Below, in pieces: positions 36,430 to 44,362 of a stretch of 64,000 nucleotides of DNA (the first letter of the stretch is position 1; the number at the start of each line of letters is the position of its first letter). Position numbers and translations under genes: made by a program. The stretch spans positions 124,001 to 188,000 of the forward strand of contig JAPZUF010000004.1 in assembly GCA_027533395.1 (NCBI GenBank), written 5' to 3'. The stretch is from Cyclobacteriaceae bacterium (GTDB lineage Bacteria; Bacteroidota; Bacteroidia; Cytophagales; Cyclobacteriaceae). Below the pieces are notes generated by a model that was not told where the DNA came from, did not search any database, and saw nothing but the letters and a program-made list of their open reading frames with translations.

Positions 36430-36552
36430 ATGGATTTAATTTCATGGTCACCATTTTTTGTTGTGTTAGCCTTGTTTGTTTTGGCCATTATTTCTCCTTG
36501 GGTATTTCCCAATAAAAACTTTAGCGATAACAAGCACGATAACAAGTTTTAA
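36430..36552 (+). CDS. Small single-helix membrane protein, 40 aa
   Basis: A 40-residue frame (starts MDLISWSPFF, ends DNKHDNKF) with one hydrophobic helix, PFFVVLALFVLAIISPWVFP, and a polar tail rich in Asn, Lys and Asp. It lies 6 bp upstream of the LOG-family gene, downstream of a plausible promoter. The shape (short N-terminus, one helix, charged tail) is that of a genuine small membrane protein, but no family is recognised and translation is not proven. Confidence 0.45.
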   Translation: MDLISWSPFFVVLALFVLAIISPWVFPNKNFSDNKHDNKF

Positions 36553-36558
36553 ATACAC

Positions 36559-37093
36559 ATGAACATTTGTGTGTTCTGTGGATCTTCTGCAGGTAACCAT
36601 CCTGTTTATACAGAACATGCCCAAACTTTGGGCAAACTAATGGCAGAAGCTGGTCATGCCCTTGTTTATGGTGGGGCTAAAATTGGTTTAATGGGCATTG
36701 TAGCTGATTCAGTTTTGGCCAATCATGGAAAGGTTTTTGGTATTTTACCAAGTTTCCTAGCTGTAAAAAGAAGTCGCCCACCTCAATCTTACCCAACTTG
36801 AAATTGTAGGGACTATGCACGAACGCAAAATGCGCATGGCCAACCTTGCCCATGTTTTTGTTGCCTTGCCAGGTGGCTGGGGAACAATAGATGAATTGGC
36901 AGAGATTTTAACCTGGAAACAATTAGGCCTCATTAAGCAACCAGTTTTTCTCCTTAACACTTTGGGTTTTTTCGATAACCTAACCAATCAGTTTCAAAAA
37001 ATGACTGATGAAGGCTTTCTAAGGCAATCCAATCTTTCATTTTTATCAATTGTAGGTCATCCATCAGAAATTATTTCAAAAATCACCCAGTAA
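36559..37093 (+). pseudogene. LOG-family (TIGR00730-type) nucleotide phosphoribohydrolase, interrupted by a frameshift
   Basis: The gene encodes a lysine-decarboxylase-like Rossmann protein that hydrolyses nucleoside monophosphates to free bases (cytokinin-activating type). The first frame (36559-36801) covers ICVFCGSSAGNHPVYTEHA to VFGILPSFLAVK; the second runs to the stop at 37093 and holds MHERKMRMANLAHVFVALPGGWGTIDELAEIL, the PGGxGTxxE motif. The breakpoint is an A5 run at 36765-36769: removing one A restores GTA-AAA-GAA-GTC-GCC-CAC and a continuous protein of about 177 residues (VKEVAHLNLTQLEIVGTMHER). All catalytic motifs are intact apart from the shift, so the lesion is recent or an assembly error in a homopolymer. 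Confidence 0.88.
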
Positions 37094-37148
37094 CGGTGAG
37101 CCATAATTCAGCCTAAATTGTTTTATCTTTCAAGAGTATTAATGGCTG

Positions 37149-38375
37149 ATGATAAAAATTTTATCTGCTCTTGTCTTAATCTTTACAACCCTTTTTGCGC
37201 AAGCGCAGCTAGGATTTCAATTGCTTGACAACAAAAAGCGAGTTGATATACCTATTGAAATATACAACAATCTGGTTGTAGTTCCTGTGGTGATTAATAA
37301 TACCCTTCCATTAAAATTTATTGTCGATACAGGAGTTAGAACTGCTATTCTTACAGATAAAGTTTATACTGATTTTCTCAATTTAACTTATAATAGAAAG
37401 TACACCATTGCTGGAGCAGGTGAGTTTAAACTTGTAGAAGCCTACGTAACCAACGGTGTGGATATTGTCTTGCCCGGGATAAAAGGCCAAGGACATTCTA
37501 TGTTGGTTTTAGAAGAAGACTACTTAAAGCTTGCCAATTATTTGGGTACAAATGTCCATGGAATAATAGGATATGAATTGTTTAGTCGATTCGTAGTAAA
37601 AATTGATTACGAACGAAGAGTAATGACAGTTATGCAACCGGAAAAATTGAAATTATCCAGAAAGTATAAAACCATACCTATTAAGGTAGAAGATACTAAA
37701 CCGTATGTTGAAGTTTGGATAGAACAAGCGAACAACACAAAAAAGAAAGTAAAACTCATGATTGACTCAGGCGCAAGCCACAGTTTGTTACTTAATCCAT
37801 TAAGCGATAAAGAAATAATTGTGCCTGATAGTGCCGAAAGTTGTGTTGTTGGGCACGGCTTAGGTGGAGATATAAGAGGAAAATCCGGGAGATTAAAAAA
37901 CCTTGAATTGGGTAATTTTAACTTAGGAAATGTAATCGTGAATTATCCAGACCAGAACAGTTACATGGATACGCTTAAAGCAGGAAATATTTTCAGAAAC
38001 GGAACTATGGGTGGTGATATGTTAAGCAGGTTTACAGTGGTTTTTAACTTTTCTAACGAAACCATTTCTCTCAAAAAAAACAACACGTTTAAAAAAGGAT
38101 TTTATTATAGTTTAAGTGGATTAAGTTTGATGGCTAAAGGAAGAAATTTAACAGAGTTTTTTGTTTCAGATGTTAGAAAAAAATCTCCTTCTGCCAAAGT
38201 AGATATAAGAGTAGGAGATGAGATTATTTCAGTAAATAATTTGTCTGCTGCCGAGCTAAAACTGGAAATCATAAATGGTATCCTGAACAAAAAAGAAGGG
38301 AAGACAATTACTCTCGTTATCAGAAGAAAAGGTGAAATATTACAGAAGAGGTTTAAGTTACAGAAATTAGGATAA
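37149..38375 (+). CDS. Secreted retropepsin-like aspartic protease with two active-site lobes and a PDZ domain
   Basis: A 408-residue protein with a signal peptide (ILSALVLIFTTLFAQAQ). Lobe 1 contains LKFIVDTGVRTAILTD (DTG) and 'VHGIIGYELFSRFVVKIDY'; lobe 2 contains VKLMIDSGASHSLLLN (DSG) and 'GTMGGDMLSRFTVVFNFSNETISLKK', so both aspartates of a single-chain pseudodimer are present. A C-terminal PDZ domain ('FFVSDVRKKSPSAKVDIRVGDEIISVNNLSAAEL', about residues 335-405) probably binds peptides. It is likely a periplasmic or surface protease. Its end overlaps the convergent receiver gene by 9 bp. Confidence 0.82.
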   Translation: MIKILSALVLIFTTLFAQAQLGFQLLDNKKRVDIPIEIYNNLVVVPVVINNTLPLKFIVDTGVRTAILTDKVYTDFLNLTYNRKYTIAGAGEFKLVEAYVTNGVDIVLPGIKGQGHSMLVLEEDYLKLANYLGTNVHGIIGYELFSRFVVKIDYERRVMTVMQPEKLKLSRKYKTIPIKVEDTKPYVEVWIEQANNTKKKVKLMIDSGASHSLLLNPLSDKEIIVPDSAESCVVGHGLGGDIRGKSGRLKNLELGNFNLGNVIVNYPDQNSYMDTLKAGNIFRNGTMGGDMLSRFTVVFNFSNETISLKKNNTFKKGFYYSLSGLSLMAKGRNLTEFFVSDVRKKSPSAKVDIRVGDEIISVNNLSAAELKLEIINGILNKKEGKTITLVIRRKGEILQKRFKLQKLG

Positions 38376-38849
38376 CGAATGCATATATCCTTTCAGCATT
38401 CTTTTTCTTTTCAAATACGCTAATTTCAAAAATTTTTGTGCTTGTTTAATTCTAAAAGTGTTGATGATGTTTTGGTATAAACGCTCAGGCGTTAAACTCT
38501 TCTTCAACAAATAATCAATTACTAAATCTGAAGGCACCGATTCAGCATAATTAGAATTCTTCAGAACGGTTACCGGAATTTCCCTGGTCTTTCTATCAGT
38601 TTGTAAATAAGAAGTAGTTTCTGTTAACTCCTTTGCGCCAATATTATCGTCTATCAGAATAAAATCGGGCTTAAACTTTTTTAATCGGTCGAGTAAACTT
38701 CTTACATCAAAAGCTAATTCCGTTTGAATAACATACTGGTTGATGTCTTTTACCTGATTTAATAAAGAAGATAATTCGATCGGGTTATTTCCGACCAAAA
38801 GAATTTGAAGGGTTTTCTTTTTAATTCCCTTGTTAATTGAAATTTCCAT
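38367..38849 (-). CDS. Degenerate response-regulator receiver protein
   Basis: A 160-residue protein with a receiver-like fold: 'QILLVGNNPIELSSLLNQV', 'FKPDFILIDDNIGAKELTE' (Asp 67 at the phosphorylation position) and 'DYLLKKSLTPERLYQNI' with a Lys near the conserved place. The N-terminal acidic pair of true receivers is replaced by Asn-Asn (residues 21-22), and there is no output domain; the C-terminus is a basic helix (KRKRMLKGYMH). It may be a phosphorylation-independent adaptor. No kinase gene is adjacent. Confidence 0.65.
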   Translation of the reverse strand: MEISINKGIKKKTLQILLVGNNPIELSSLLNQVKDINQYVIQTELAFDVRSLLDRLKKFKPDFILIDDNIGAKELTETTSYLQTDRKTREIPVTVLKNSNYAESVPSDLVIDYLLKKSLTPERLYQNIINTFRIKQAQKFLKLAYLKRKRMLKGYMHSLS

Positions 38850-38903
38850 AACGATTAAAGCTAGACTTATAAACGTAAAAACAAGGTAATTGGATTTGCG
38901 TTT

Positions 38904-38911
38904 TATGTTTG
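38904..38911 (+). promoter_or_regulatory. -7 box upstream of the FAD-dependent reductase gene
   Basis: TATGTTTG, exact match to TAnnTTTG, 33 bp before the ATG at 38945. No TTG is present at the normal -33 distance. Confidence 0.4.
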
Positions 38912-38944
38912 TTTATTGCTTTTCTTTTGCACAACTTATCTACA

Positions 38945-40063
38945 ATGGAAGAAACAACTGATGTAATAATTATTGGAGGAGGTTTAGGTGGTTTAATAGC
39001 TGCATTAGATTTGCGTGCAAAAGGCAATACTTGTGTGTTGATAGAAAAGAAGAAATATCCATTCCACCGCGTTTGTGGCGAATACATTTCGAATGAAATT
39101 ATTCCTTATCTAAAATTGCTGAAAGCCTTTCCAGAATCCTTCAATCCCAGTAAACTCACTCGTTTTCAACTTACTGCTACTACTGGCAAAAGTTCGTATT
39201 TGGATCTAGACATGGGTGGTTTTGGCATCAGTCGCTATCAGTTCGATTTCTTTCTTTATCAATTGTGTTTAGAAAGAGGCGTAACGATTTTGCACGAAGA
39301 AGCAGAGAATATTCAATTCCAAAATGATGGCTTTATCGTTCAAACTGAAAAACAAATATTAAATGCCAAGGTTGTTGTTGGCGCTTTTGGCAAACGTGCT
39401 AAACTGGATGTAACCTTAAACAGAGATTTTATCAAGAAGCGAAGTCCGTATGTGGGTGTTAAATACCATGTAAAAACAGATTATCCGGCTGATTTAATTG
39501 CCTTGCATAATTTTGATGGAGGATATTGCGGGGTTAGTCAGGTAGAAAATAACGTTGTTAATATATGTTATTTAGTAAACCGTGATGCCGTTAGAAAGGC
39601 TGGCTCTATTTCGCAACTCGAACAAACGGTGCTTTACAAAAATCCTTGGCTTGAGAAAATATTTTCATCAGCAGAACATCTTTACGAAAAACCGGAAACC
39701 ATCAACGAAATAACGTTCGAAACAAAGGAAACAGTTAACAACCATATTCTCTTTATTGGTGACTCTGCCGGAATGATTACCCCACTCTGTGGCAACGGAA
39801 TGGCAATGGCGATGCACAGCGCAAAACTAGCTTCAGACCAAATTCATCTTTTCCTTCAAAATAAAATTTCCAGAAATAAATTAGAAGAGGACTACACAAA
39901 AAACTGGAAAAAAACATTTGCTGCTCGTTTATGGCGTGGCCGACAAATACAAAAATTATTTGGAAGTGTTACTGCATCTAACTTAGCCATTCAACTGGTA
40001 GTGCGTTCAAAACCTATCGCCAACATGATTATGCGCAGCACTCATGGCGATTATGTTTATTGA
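38945..40063 (+). CDS. Geranylgeranyl-reductase-like FAD-dependent oxidoreductase
   Basis: A 372-residue flavoprotein. The N-terminal FAD fingerprint DVIIIGGGLGGLIAALDLRAKG (about residues 7-28) is followed by 'KKKYPFHRVCGEYISNEIIPYLK' and the second FAD motif FIGDSAGMITPLCGNGMAMAMHSAKLA, as in the geranylgeranyl reductase and RebH-related monooxygenase superfamily. ATG 38945 places the Rossmann strand at the start; a longer reading adds an unrelated leader. It may reduce a prenyl chain or oxidise an aromatic ring. It converges on the UbiA gene with a 7-bp overlap. Next to a type III PKS and methyltransferase, it is a likely tailoring enzyme. Confidence 0.82.
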   Translation: MEETTDVIIIGGGLGGLIAALDLRAKGNTCVLIEKKKYPFHRVCGEYISNEIIPYLKLLKAFPESFNPSKLTRFQLTATTGKSSYLDLDMGGFGISRYQFDFFLYQLCLERGVTILHEEAENIQFQNDGFIVQTEKQILNAKVVVGAFGKRAKLDVTLNRDFIKKRSPYVGVKYHVKTDYPADLIALHNFDGGYCGVSQVENNVVNICYLVNRDAVRKAGSISQLEQTVLYKNPWLEKIFSSAEHLYEKPETINEITFETKETVNNHILFIGDSAGMITPLCGNGMAMAMHSAKLASDQIHLFLQNKISRNKLEEDYTKNWKKTFAARLWRGRQIQKLFGSVTASNLAIQLVVRSKPIANMIMRSTHGDYVY

Positions 40064-40950
40064 AAGGCATCCAAGATGTTCGTGCTTTTGATAAACAAGT
40101 AAATAAAAAAGATATTTAAACAGGTTGCAGAAATAAAGTTGAGCCACATGGTATAAGTGTAATTCGCATACTTTTCATCTTTTCTTACTAAGTAAAACCA
40201 AACTAAAAAATAAACAACCACTGGCGCTAATGCGAATTGCATCGCAATCGCAAAATCGATGTTATAATAGTGGATGAAATAAAATAAAAATCCCACAATG
40301 GCGGCACCAAAAGCAAACAATACAAACCAAAATGTACCGAGAATGCCGAGTTTTAAACTTAAAGTAACATCGCCTCGTTTGGCATCTTCTTCGTGCTGGT
40401 ATATTTGTGTCATCGGGTAATTACCCCACAACATGGCACTCGTTAATACTGCAGGAATTAAAACTGTAGGTTTAAGAATCAAACTGACATCATAATTATT
40501 GATGCCGATGTAACACATCACAAAGGTAAAAGCTCCTTGAAACAAACCAGCGATAAACCAACTGGTATAAGGATATTTTTTTAACCGCACCAACGGATGG
40601 CTGTATGCTTTGCTTACCATGCCGTATACAAAAAGCAAAACAGCGAACGTGATGTTGATTTTCCAGATTGCAAGTCCGATAGCAGTAATATCAAAAAGCC
40701 ACGCGAGGTAAAACAAACTTTTATTTACCGGAGGTGGGTTTTTTAATCCACCTATGCTTTTTTCATCCTTATCGAAATAAGAATTATAGCCATTGCTGGC
40801 CGGATACAAAAATAGATGAACAATGATGAACGTCCAGAGAATGCCTCTTTCGCTTATGTTAGGAGAAACAGCCAATGCAAAAAAATACACGGGCATTAAA
40901 AAGTAGGAAAAAGGGATGCGCAAATGCAACCACGAAGATTTTGATAACAT
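40057..40950 (-). CDS. UbiA-family prenyltransferase
   Basis: A 297-residue membrane protein with about eight hydrophobic helices. First motif NGYNSYFDKDEKSIGGLKNPP (about residues 58-78; the family's N-D-x-x-D-like Asp motif) and second motif YQHEEDAKRGDVTLSLKLG (about 183-201) supply the Mg-diphosphate-binding acids. UbiA enzymes transfer isoprenyl chains to aromatic or small-molecule acceptors. It is divergently placed from the type III PKS gene, with only 50 bp between starts, and converges on the FAD oxidoreductase. This suggests shared regulation and a prenylated polyketide product, by inference. Confidence 0.88.
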   Translation of the reverse strand: MLSKSSWLHLRIPFSYFLMPVYFFALAVSPNISERGILWTFIIVHLFLYPASNGYNSYFDKDEKSIGGLKNPPPVNKSLFYLAWLFDITAIGLAIWKINITFAVLLFVYGMVSKAYSHPLVRLKKYPYTSWFIAGLFQGAFTFVMCYIGINNYDVSLILKPTVLIPAVLTSAMLWGNYPMTQIYQHEEDAKRGDVTLSLKLGILGTFWFVLFAFGAAIVGFLFYFIHYYNIDFAIAMQFALAPVVVYFLVWFYLVRKDEKYANYTYTMWLNFISATCLNIFFIYLFIKSTNILDAFQ

Positions 40951-41000
40951 AATTAAACTAAATTAGTGCTTTTTGCTTTATAGTAGAAGAAGTTTCATTC

Positions 41001-42098
41001 ATGAGTTATATATCTCCAATAGCAACTGCCAACCCGGGCAAACCACTTAAACAAATGCAAATCGCTGAGTTCATGCAAAAAGCCATGCGCTTAAACGAAG
41101 CGGATGCACGCAAATTGCGTGTTATTTTTAAAGCATCAGGCATAGAGCAGCGTTATTCTGTGTTAGAAGACTATGGTAAAACGGAAGGATTTCAATTTTA
41201 TCCTGAAAATCTTTCAGAAATACATCCGGATACAAAAACGCGAAACGAAATTTTTCAGCAACACGCTTTGCCTTTGGCACAACAAGCAGCAGTAAAAGCC
41301 ATTGAACTCGCGAAAATTAAACAAAATGAAATTACCCATTTGATTGTTGTTTCGTGCACAGGTTTGTATGCACCGGGTTTAGATATCGATTTGGTAAATG
41401 CCTTGCAACTTTCTCCTTTTACTGAACGCACTGCCATTAATTTTATGGGCTGTTATGCTGCATTTAACGGATTAAAAACTGCTGATGCTATCGTAAAAGC
41501 AAACCCATCCTCAAAAGTATTATTGGTTTGTTGCGAGTTATGCAGCATTCATTTTCAACAAGAAGCAAGCGATGATAACTTATTAGCCAACGCACTTTTT
41601 GCAGATGGTTGTGCAGCAACCATTATAACCGCACAATTAGGAGATTATCCTGCTTTACAAATTGAAAACTACGCTAGCGCTATTGCGCCAAAAGGTGCGC
41701 AAGACATGGCGTGGACAATCGGTAACTTCGGTTTTGAAATGAAACTTTCTACTTATGTCCCAGCTATTGTAGAAGAAGGTATTGCTAATTTATGTAATCG
41801 TTTACTTGAACGTTATCAGCTTACAGCTTCGCAGATTAAACATTTTGCCATCCATCCAGGAGGAGTAAAAATTTTACAGGCCATAGAAAAAGCTTTGGGC
41901 TTATCGAAAGAAAGCAATCGTTTTGCATATGAAGTTTTGCAACAGTTCGGAAACATGAGCAGCCCCACGGTTTTATATGTATTGAAAAATTTAGCGCAAA
42001 ATTTAAAAGTTGATAATAACGAGGATAGAATTGTGAGTTTCGCTTTTGGTCCGGGTTTAACGTTAGAAAGCATGTTGTTTACCTATCGCCATGGTTAA
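41001..42098 (+). CDS. Type III polyketide synthase (chalcone/stilbene synthase-like)
   Basis: A 365-residue ketosynthase with an intact triad: Cys 151 (AINFMGCYAAFNGL), His 285 (FAIHPGGVKIL) and Asn 318 (QFGNMSSPTVLYVL). Other family features are VVSCTGLYAPGLDIDLVNAL and the C-terminal FAFGPGLTLESMLF. It uses acyl-CoA starters and malonyl-CoA to build pyrones, resorcinols or chromone-like rings. It overlaps the methyltransferase gene by 8 bp, as in the bps-type cassette of other bacteria, and diverges from the UbiA gene. Starter and product are unknown. Confidence 0.93.
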   Translation: MSYISPIATANPGKPLKQMQIAEFMQKAMRLNEADARKLRVIFKASGIEQRYSVLEDYGKTEGFQFYPENLSEIHPDTKTRNEIFQQHALPLAQQAAVKAIELAKIKQNEITHLIVVSCTGLYAPGLDIDLVNALQLSPFTERTAINFMGCYAAFNGLKTADAIVKANPSSKVLLVCCELCSIHFQQEASDDNLLANALFADGCAATIITAQLGDYPALQIENYASAIAPKGAQDMAWTIGNFGFEMKLSTYVPAIVEEGIANLCNRLLERYQLTASQIKHFAIHPGGVKILQAIEKALGLSKESNRFAYEVLQQFGNMSSPTVLYVLKNLAQNLKVDNNEDRIVSFAFGPGLTLESMLFTYRHG

Positions 42099-42795
42099 TT
42101 TAAAGAACAGGTCTACGGAAATAGAAATTATGGATGACTTGGCTTGCGAAGGTCCCGTGGTAGACCAAACCTTGCGCGAGTTAGAAACCATCAATACATT
42201 ATTGGGTGGAAACTATGTAACGCTCAATGGAATTGATGAGTTAATAAAAGATAAAACCTATACGCAGCCGTTAACATTGGTAGATTTAGGATGCGGTGGT
42301 GGCGATATTTTAAGATTGATTGACGCTCAACTCAAAAGAAAAAACATAGCAGTCAATTTATTAGGCATTGATGCGAATCCTGCCATCATTCAGTTTGCCC
42401 AAAAACATACTGCACAACGCAATATTTCATTCGAAGCGAGCAATATTTTTTCATCTTCCTTTCAACAAAAGAAATTTGATGTAGCCGTTGCCACTTTGTT
42501 TTTTCATCATTTTAAAAATGAAGAACTTGTCTCTTTTCTAAAACAATTACAGCATCAGGTTACAACAGGCATAGTTATCAATGATTTGCACAGGCATTGG
42601 TTTGCTTATTATAGCATCAAATGGTTAACGGCCCTTTTCTCGAAATCAAGCATGGTAAAATTTGATGCGCCTCTTTCGGTGGCCCGATCGTTCAGCAAAA
42701 AAGATTGGGAAATTATCTTACACAATGCTGGTATAACTAACTATACATTGCGTTGGATGTGGGCCTTTAGATGGCAGATTATTATTCGTAAGTAA
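42091..42795 (+). CDS. SAM-dependent methyltransferase, class I
   Basis: A 234-residue protein with the SAM motif I TLVDLGCGGGDILRLI (about residues 67-82), motif 'NLLGIDANPAIIQFAQKH' and a central 'FDVAVATLFFHHFKNEELVSFLKQL' helix-strand. The tight overlap with the type III PKS gene (ATG inside its last codons) suggests O- or C-methylation of the polyketide. It is 106 bp upstream of the asparagine-synthetase-like gene, and this gap holds no obvious signal. Confidence 0.9.
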   Translation: MVNLKNRSTEIEIMDDLACEGPVVDQTLRELETINTLLGGNYVTLNGIDELIKDKTYTQPLTLVDLGCGGGDILRLIDAQLKRKNIAVNLLGIDANPAIIQFAQKHTAQRNISFEASNIFSSSFQQKKFDVAVATLFFHHFKNEELVSFLKQLQHQVTTGIVINDLHRHWFAYYSIKWLTALFSKSSMVKFDAPLSVARSFSKKDWEIILHNAGITNYTLRWMWAFRWQIIIRK

Positions 42796-42901
42796 AGTTT
42801 AGTTTTTGTTCTAAGAAGCCGCGTCAAAATCAATTAATTAAAATCATTTTACTTTCGCTTTCCCTTATTGCTTCTCATGTCTCACTTAATTTTTGGAGAA
42901 C

Positions 42902-44362
42902 ATGTTCAGAAAGCAATTTATTATTTCAAAAAAGGAAATTAGGATGTCTGATTGGGACATGCTACATGCCTTTGACTACAAAATCTTATTACATCCAGAA
43001 GCTGATTGCTGCTACCGGAATGAGCAAGATTCTTTCTATTGCTTAATTGGAAATTGGTACTCTGCAGAACAGCCTGCTTATTCAAATAAAGACATTCTTT
43101 CCACTATTGTTCAACAACATAATTGGGAAGAACAACTGGCGCGTATACAAAAATTAATGGGAATTTTTGTGTTCATTCAAATCACCCGTGATAATATTAG
43201 ATTGGTACAAGATGCAGCTGGTTTGCAGGAATTATTTTATCATTCAGAATACCAGCTTTTCGGTTCTGATTTAAAACTACTGAATCATTTTTGTGAGGGA
43301 ATAGAAAGTAAAGATGAAAGCGTTAAATCGTTTTATTATTCTTCTGTTTTTCAGAAACATCAATTATTCATTTTACACCATACGAATTTCGAAAACTATT
43401 TTAAACTATTGCCTAATCTTTACCTGGATAGCAAAACACAAACATCGATTCGTTACTTTCCCTTAGATAAAATTAAAAAAGAAGAACCTGAAGAGGTGGC
43501 AAATTTTGCAACTAATTTTTTAACCAAAATTATGTATGCCATATCGCTCAGGCATAAGTTGGCAATACCTTTAACAGCAGGAGTGGATAGCCGCGTTTTA
43601 TTCTTAGCAAGTTTAAATGTAGAAGCGCAATACTTTGTTTCACAAGGGCAAGGTGTTAAAGACAATCATCCGGATTTGGTGATTTCTTCGAGAATAGCCA
43701 AAAAATTTAATAAACCATTTATAATTCAAGTTTTTGAGGAAGATAAGGATGTTAGACGTTTTCAAAATTATTGGCAAAGTGTTACCAACCCGCGATTCAA
43801 TACGTTAAGTGTTCGGCCTTTTGAGGAGGGCTTTCTTTTCATCAATGGAAACGTAAGCGAAATAGCAAGAAATTTTTTTGGCGATTACTACAATCCTAAC
43901 GGTGTTGTGCTGGCCGATTGGCAAGGATATAAAAATCAGTCATTCGTTATTCATCACTATCAGGAGTGGTTGAAGAATAAAAAGCATTTCGATGCATTGG
44001 GTTATCACTGGGCTGATTTGTTTTATTGGGAAGAAAGAATGGGCAATTGGGCAGCAAAAGGAAAAACAGAATTTACTGCTATCGGCCATGACTTTATCTC
44101 CCCGTTTAACTCGCATGTATTATTGGCACGATTATTAAGCGTTGATAGAAAATACCGCGACACCCATTTTAATGACTTGTATAAACTAATTATAAGAAAC
44201 CTGGCGAAGGAACATTATTCTAAAATTCAACACACTCCGTTCAATCCGAGCATAAAAAGTTGGTGCTTTATAATTGGAAAAAGATTAAAAATATATCCAC
44301 TATACAAACAACTTCGCGGGTTATGGTTTACCTTTAAAAACAGAAAAAAGTTACAACTATGA
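42902..44362 (+). CDS. Asparagine-synthetase-like protein without a glutaminase cysteine
   Basis: A 486-residue protein. The N-terminal half looks like the AsnB glutamine amidotransferase fold ('DSFYCLIGNWYSAEQ', 'LMGIFVFIQITRDNIRLVQDAAGLQELFYH'), but the protein has no Cys at position 2, so glutaminase activity is not expected. The C-terminal half has the PP-loop segment LAIPLTAGVDSRVLFLASLN and 'HDFISPFNSHVLLARLLSV', as in Asn-synthetase-like enzymes. Start ATG 42902 follows GGAG at a normal RBS distance. It overlaps the LPP20 gene by 4 bp. Substrate unknown; it may act as a ligase in glycan or lipid modification. Confidence 0.8.
   Translation: MFRKQFIISKKEIRMSDWDMLHAFDYKILLHPEADCCYRNEQDSFYCLIGNWYSAEQPAYSNKDILSTIVQQHNWEEQLARIQKLMGIFVFIQITRDNIRLVQDAAGLQELFYHSEYQLFGSDLKLLNHFCEGIESKDESVKSFYYSSVFQKHQLFILHHTNFENYFKLLPNLYLDSKTQTSIRYFPLDKIKKEEPEEVANFATNFLTKIMYAISLRHKLAIPLTAGVDSRVLFLASLNVEAQYFVSQGQGVKDNHPDLVISSRIAKKFNKPFIIQVFEEDKDVRRFQNYWQSVTNPRFNTLSVRPFEEGFLFINGNVSEIARNFFGDYYNPNGVVLADWQGYKNQSFVIHHYQEWLKNKKHFDALGYHWADLFYWEERMGNWAAKGKTEFTAIGHDFISPFNSHVLLARLLSVDRKYRDTHFNDLYKLIIRNLAKEHYSKIQHTPFNPSIKSWCFIIGKRLKIYPLYKQLRGLWFTFKNRKKLQL

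Noticed and set aside
36765-36769. Programmed -1 frameshift in the LOG gene
   Set aside because: The A5 run resembles a slippery site, but joining the two frames requires +1 (or -2), and no stimulatory structure is visible.
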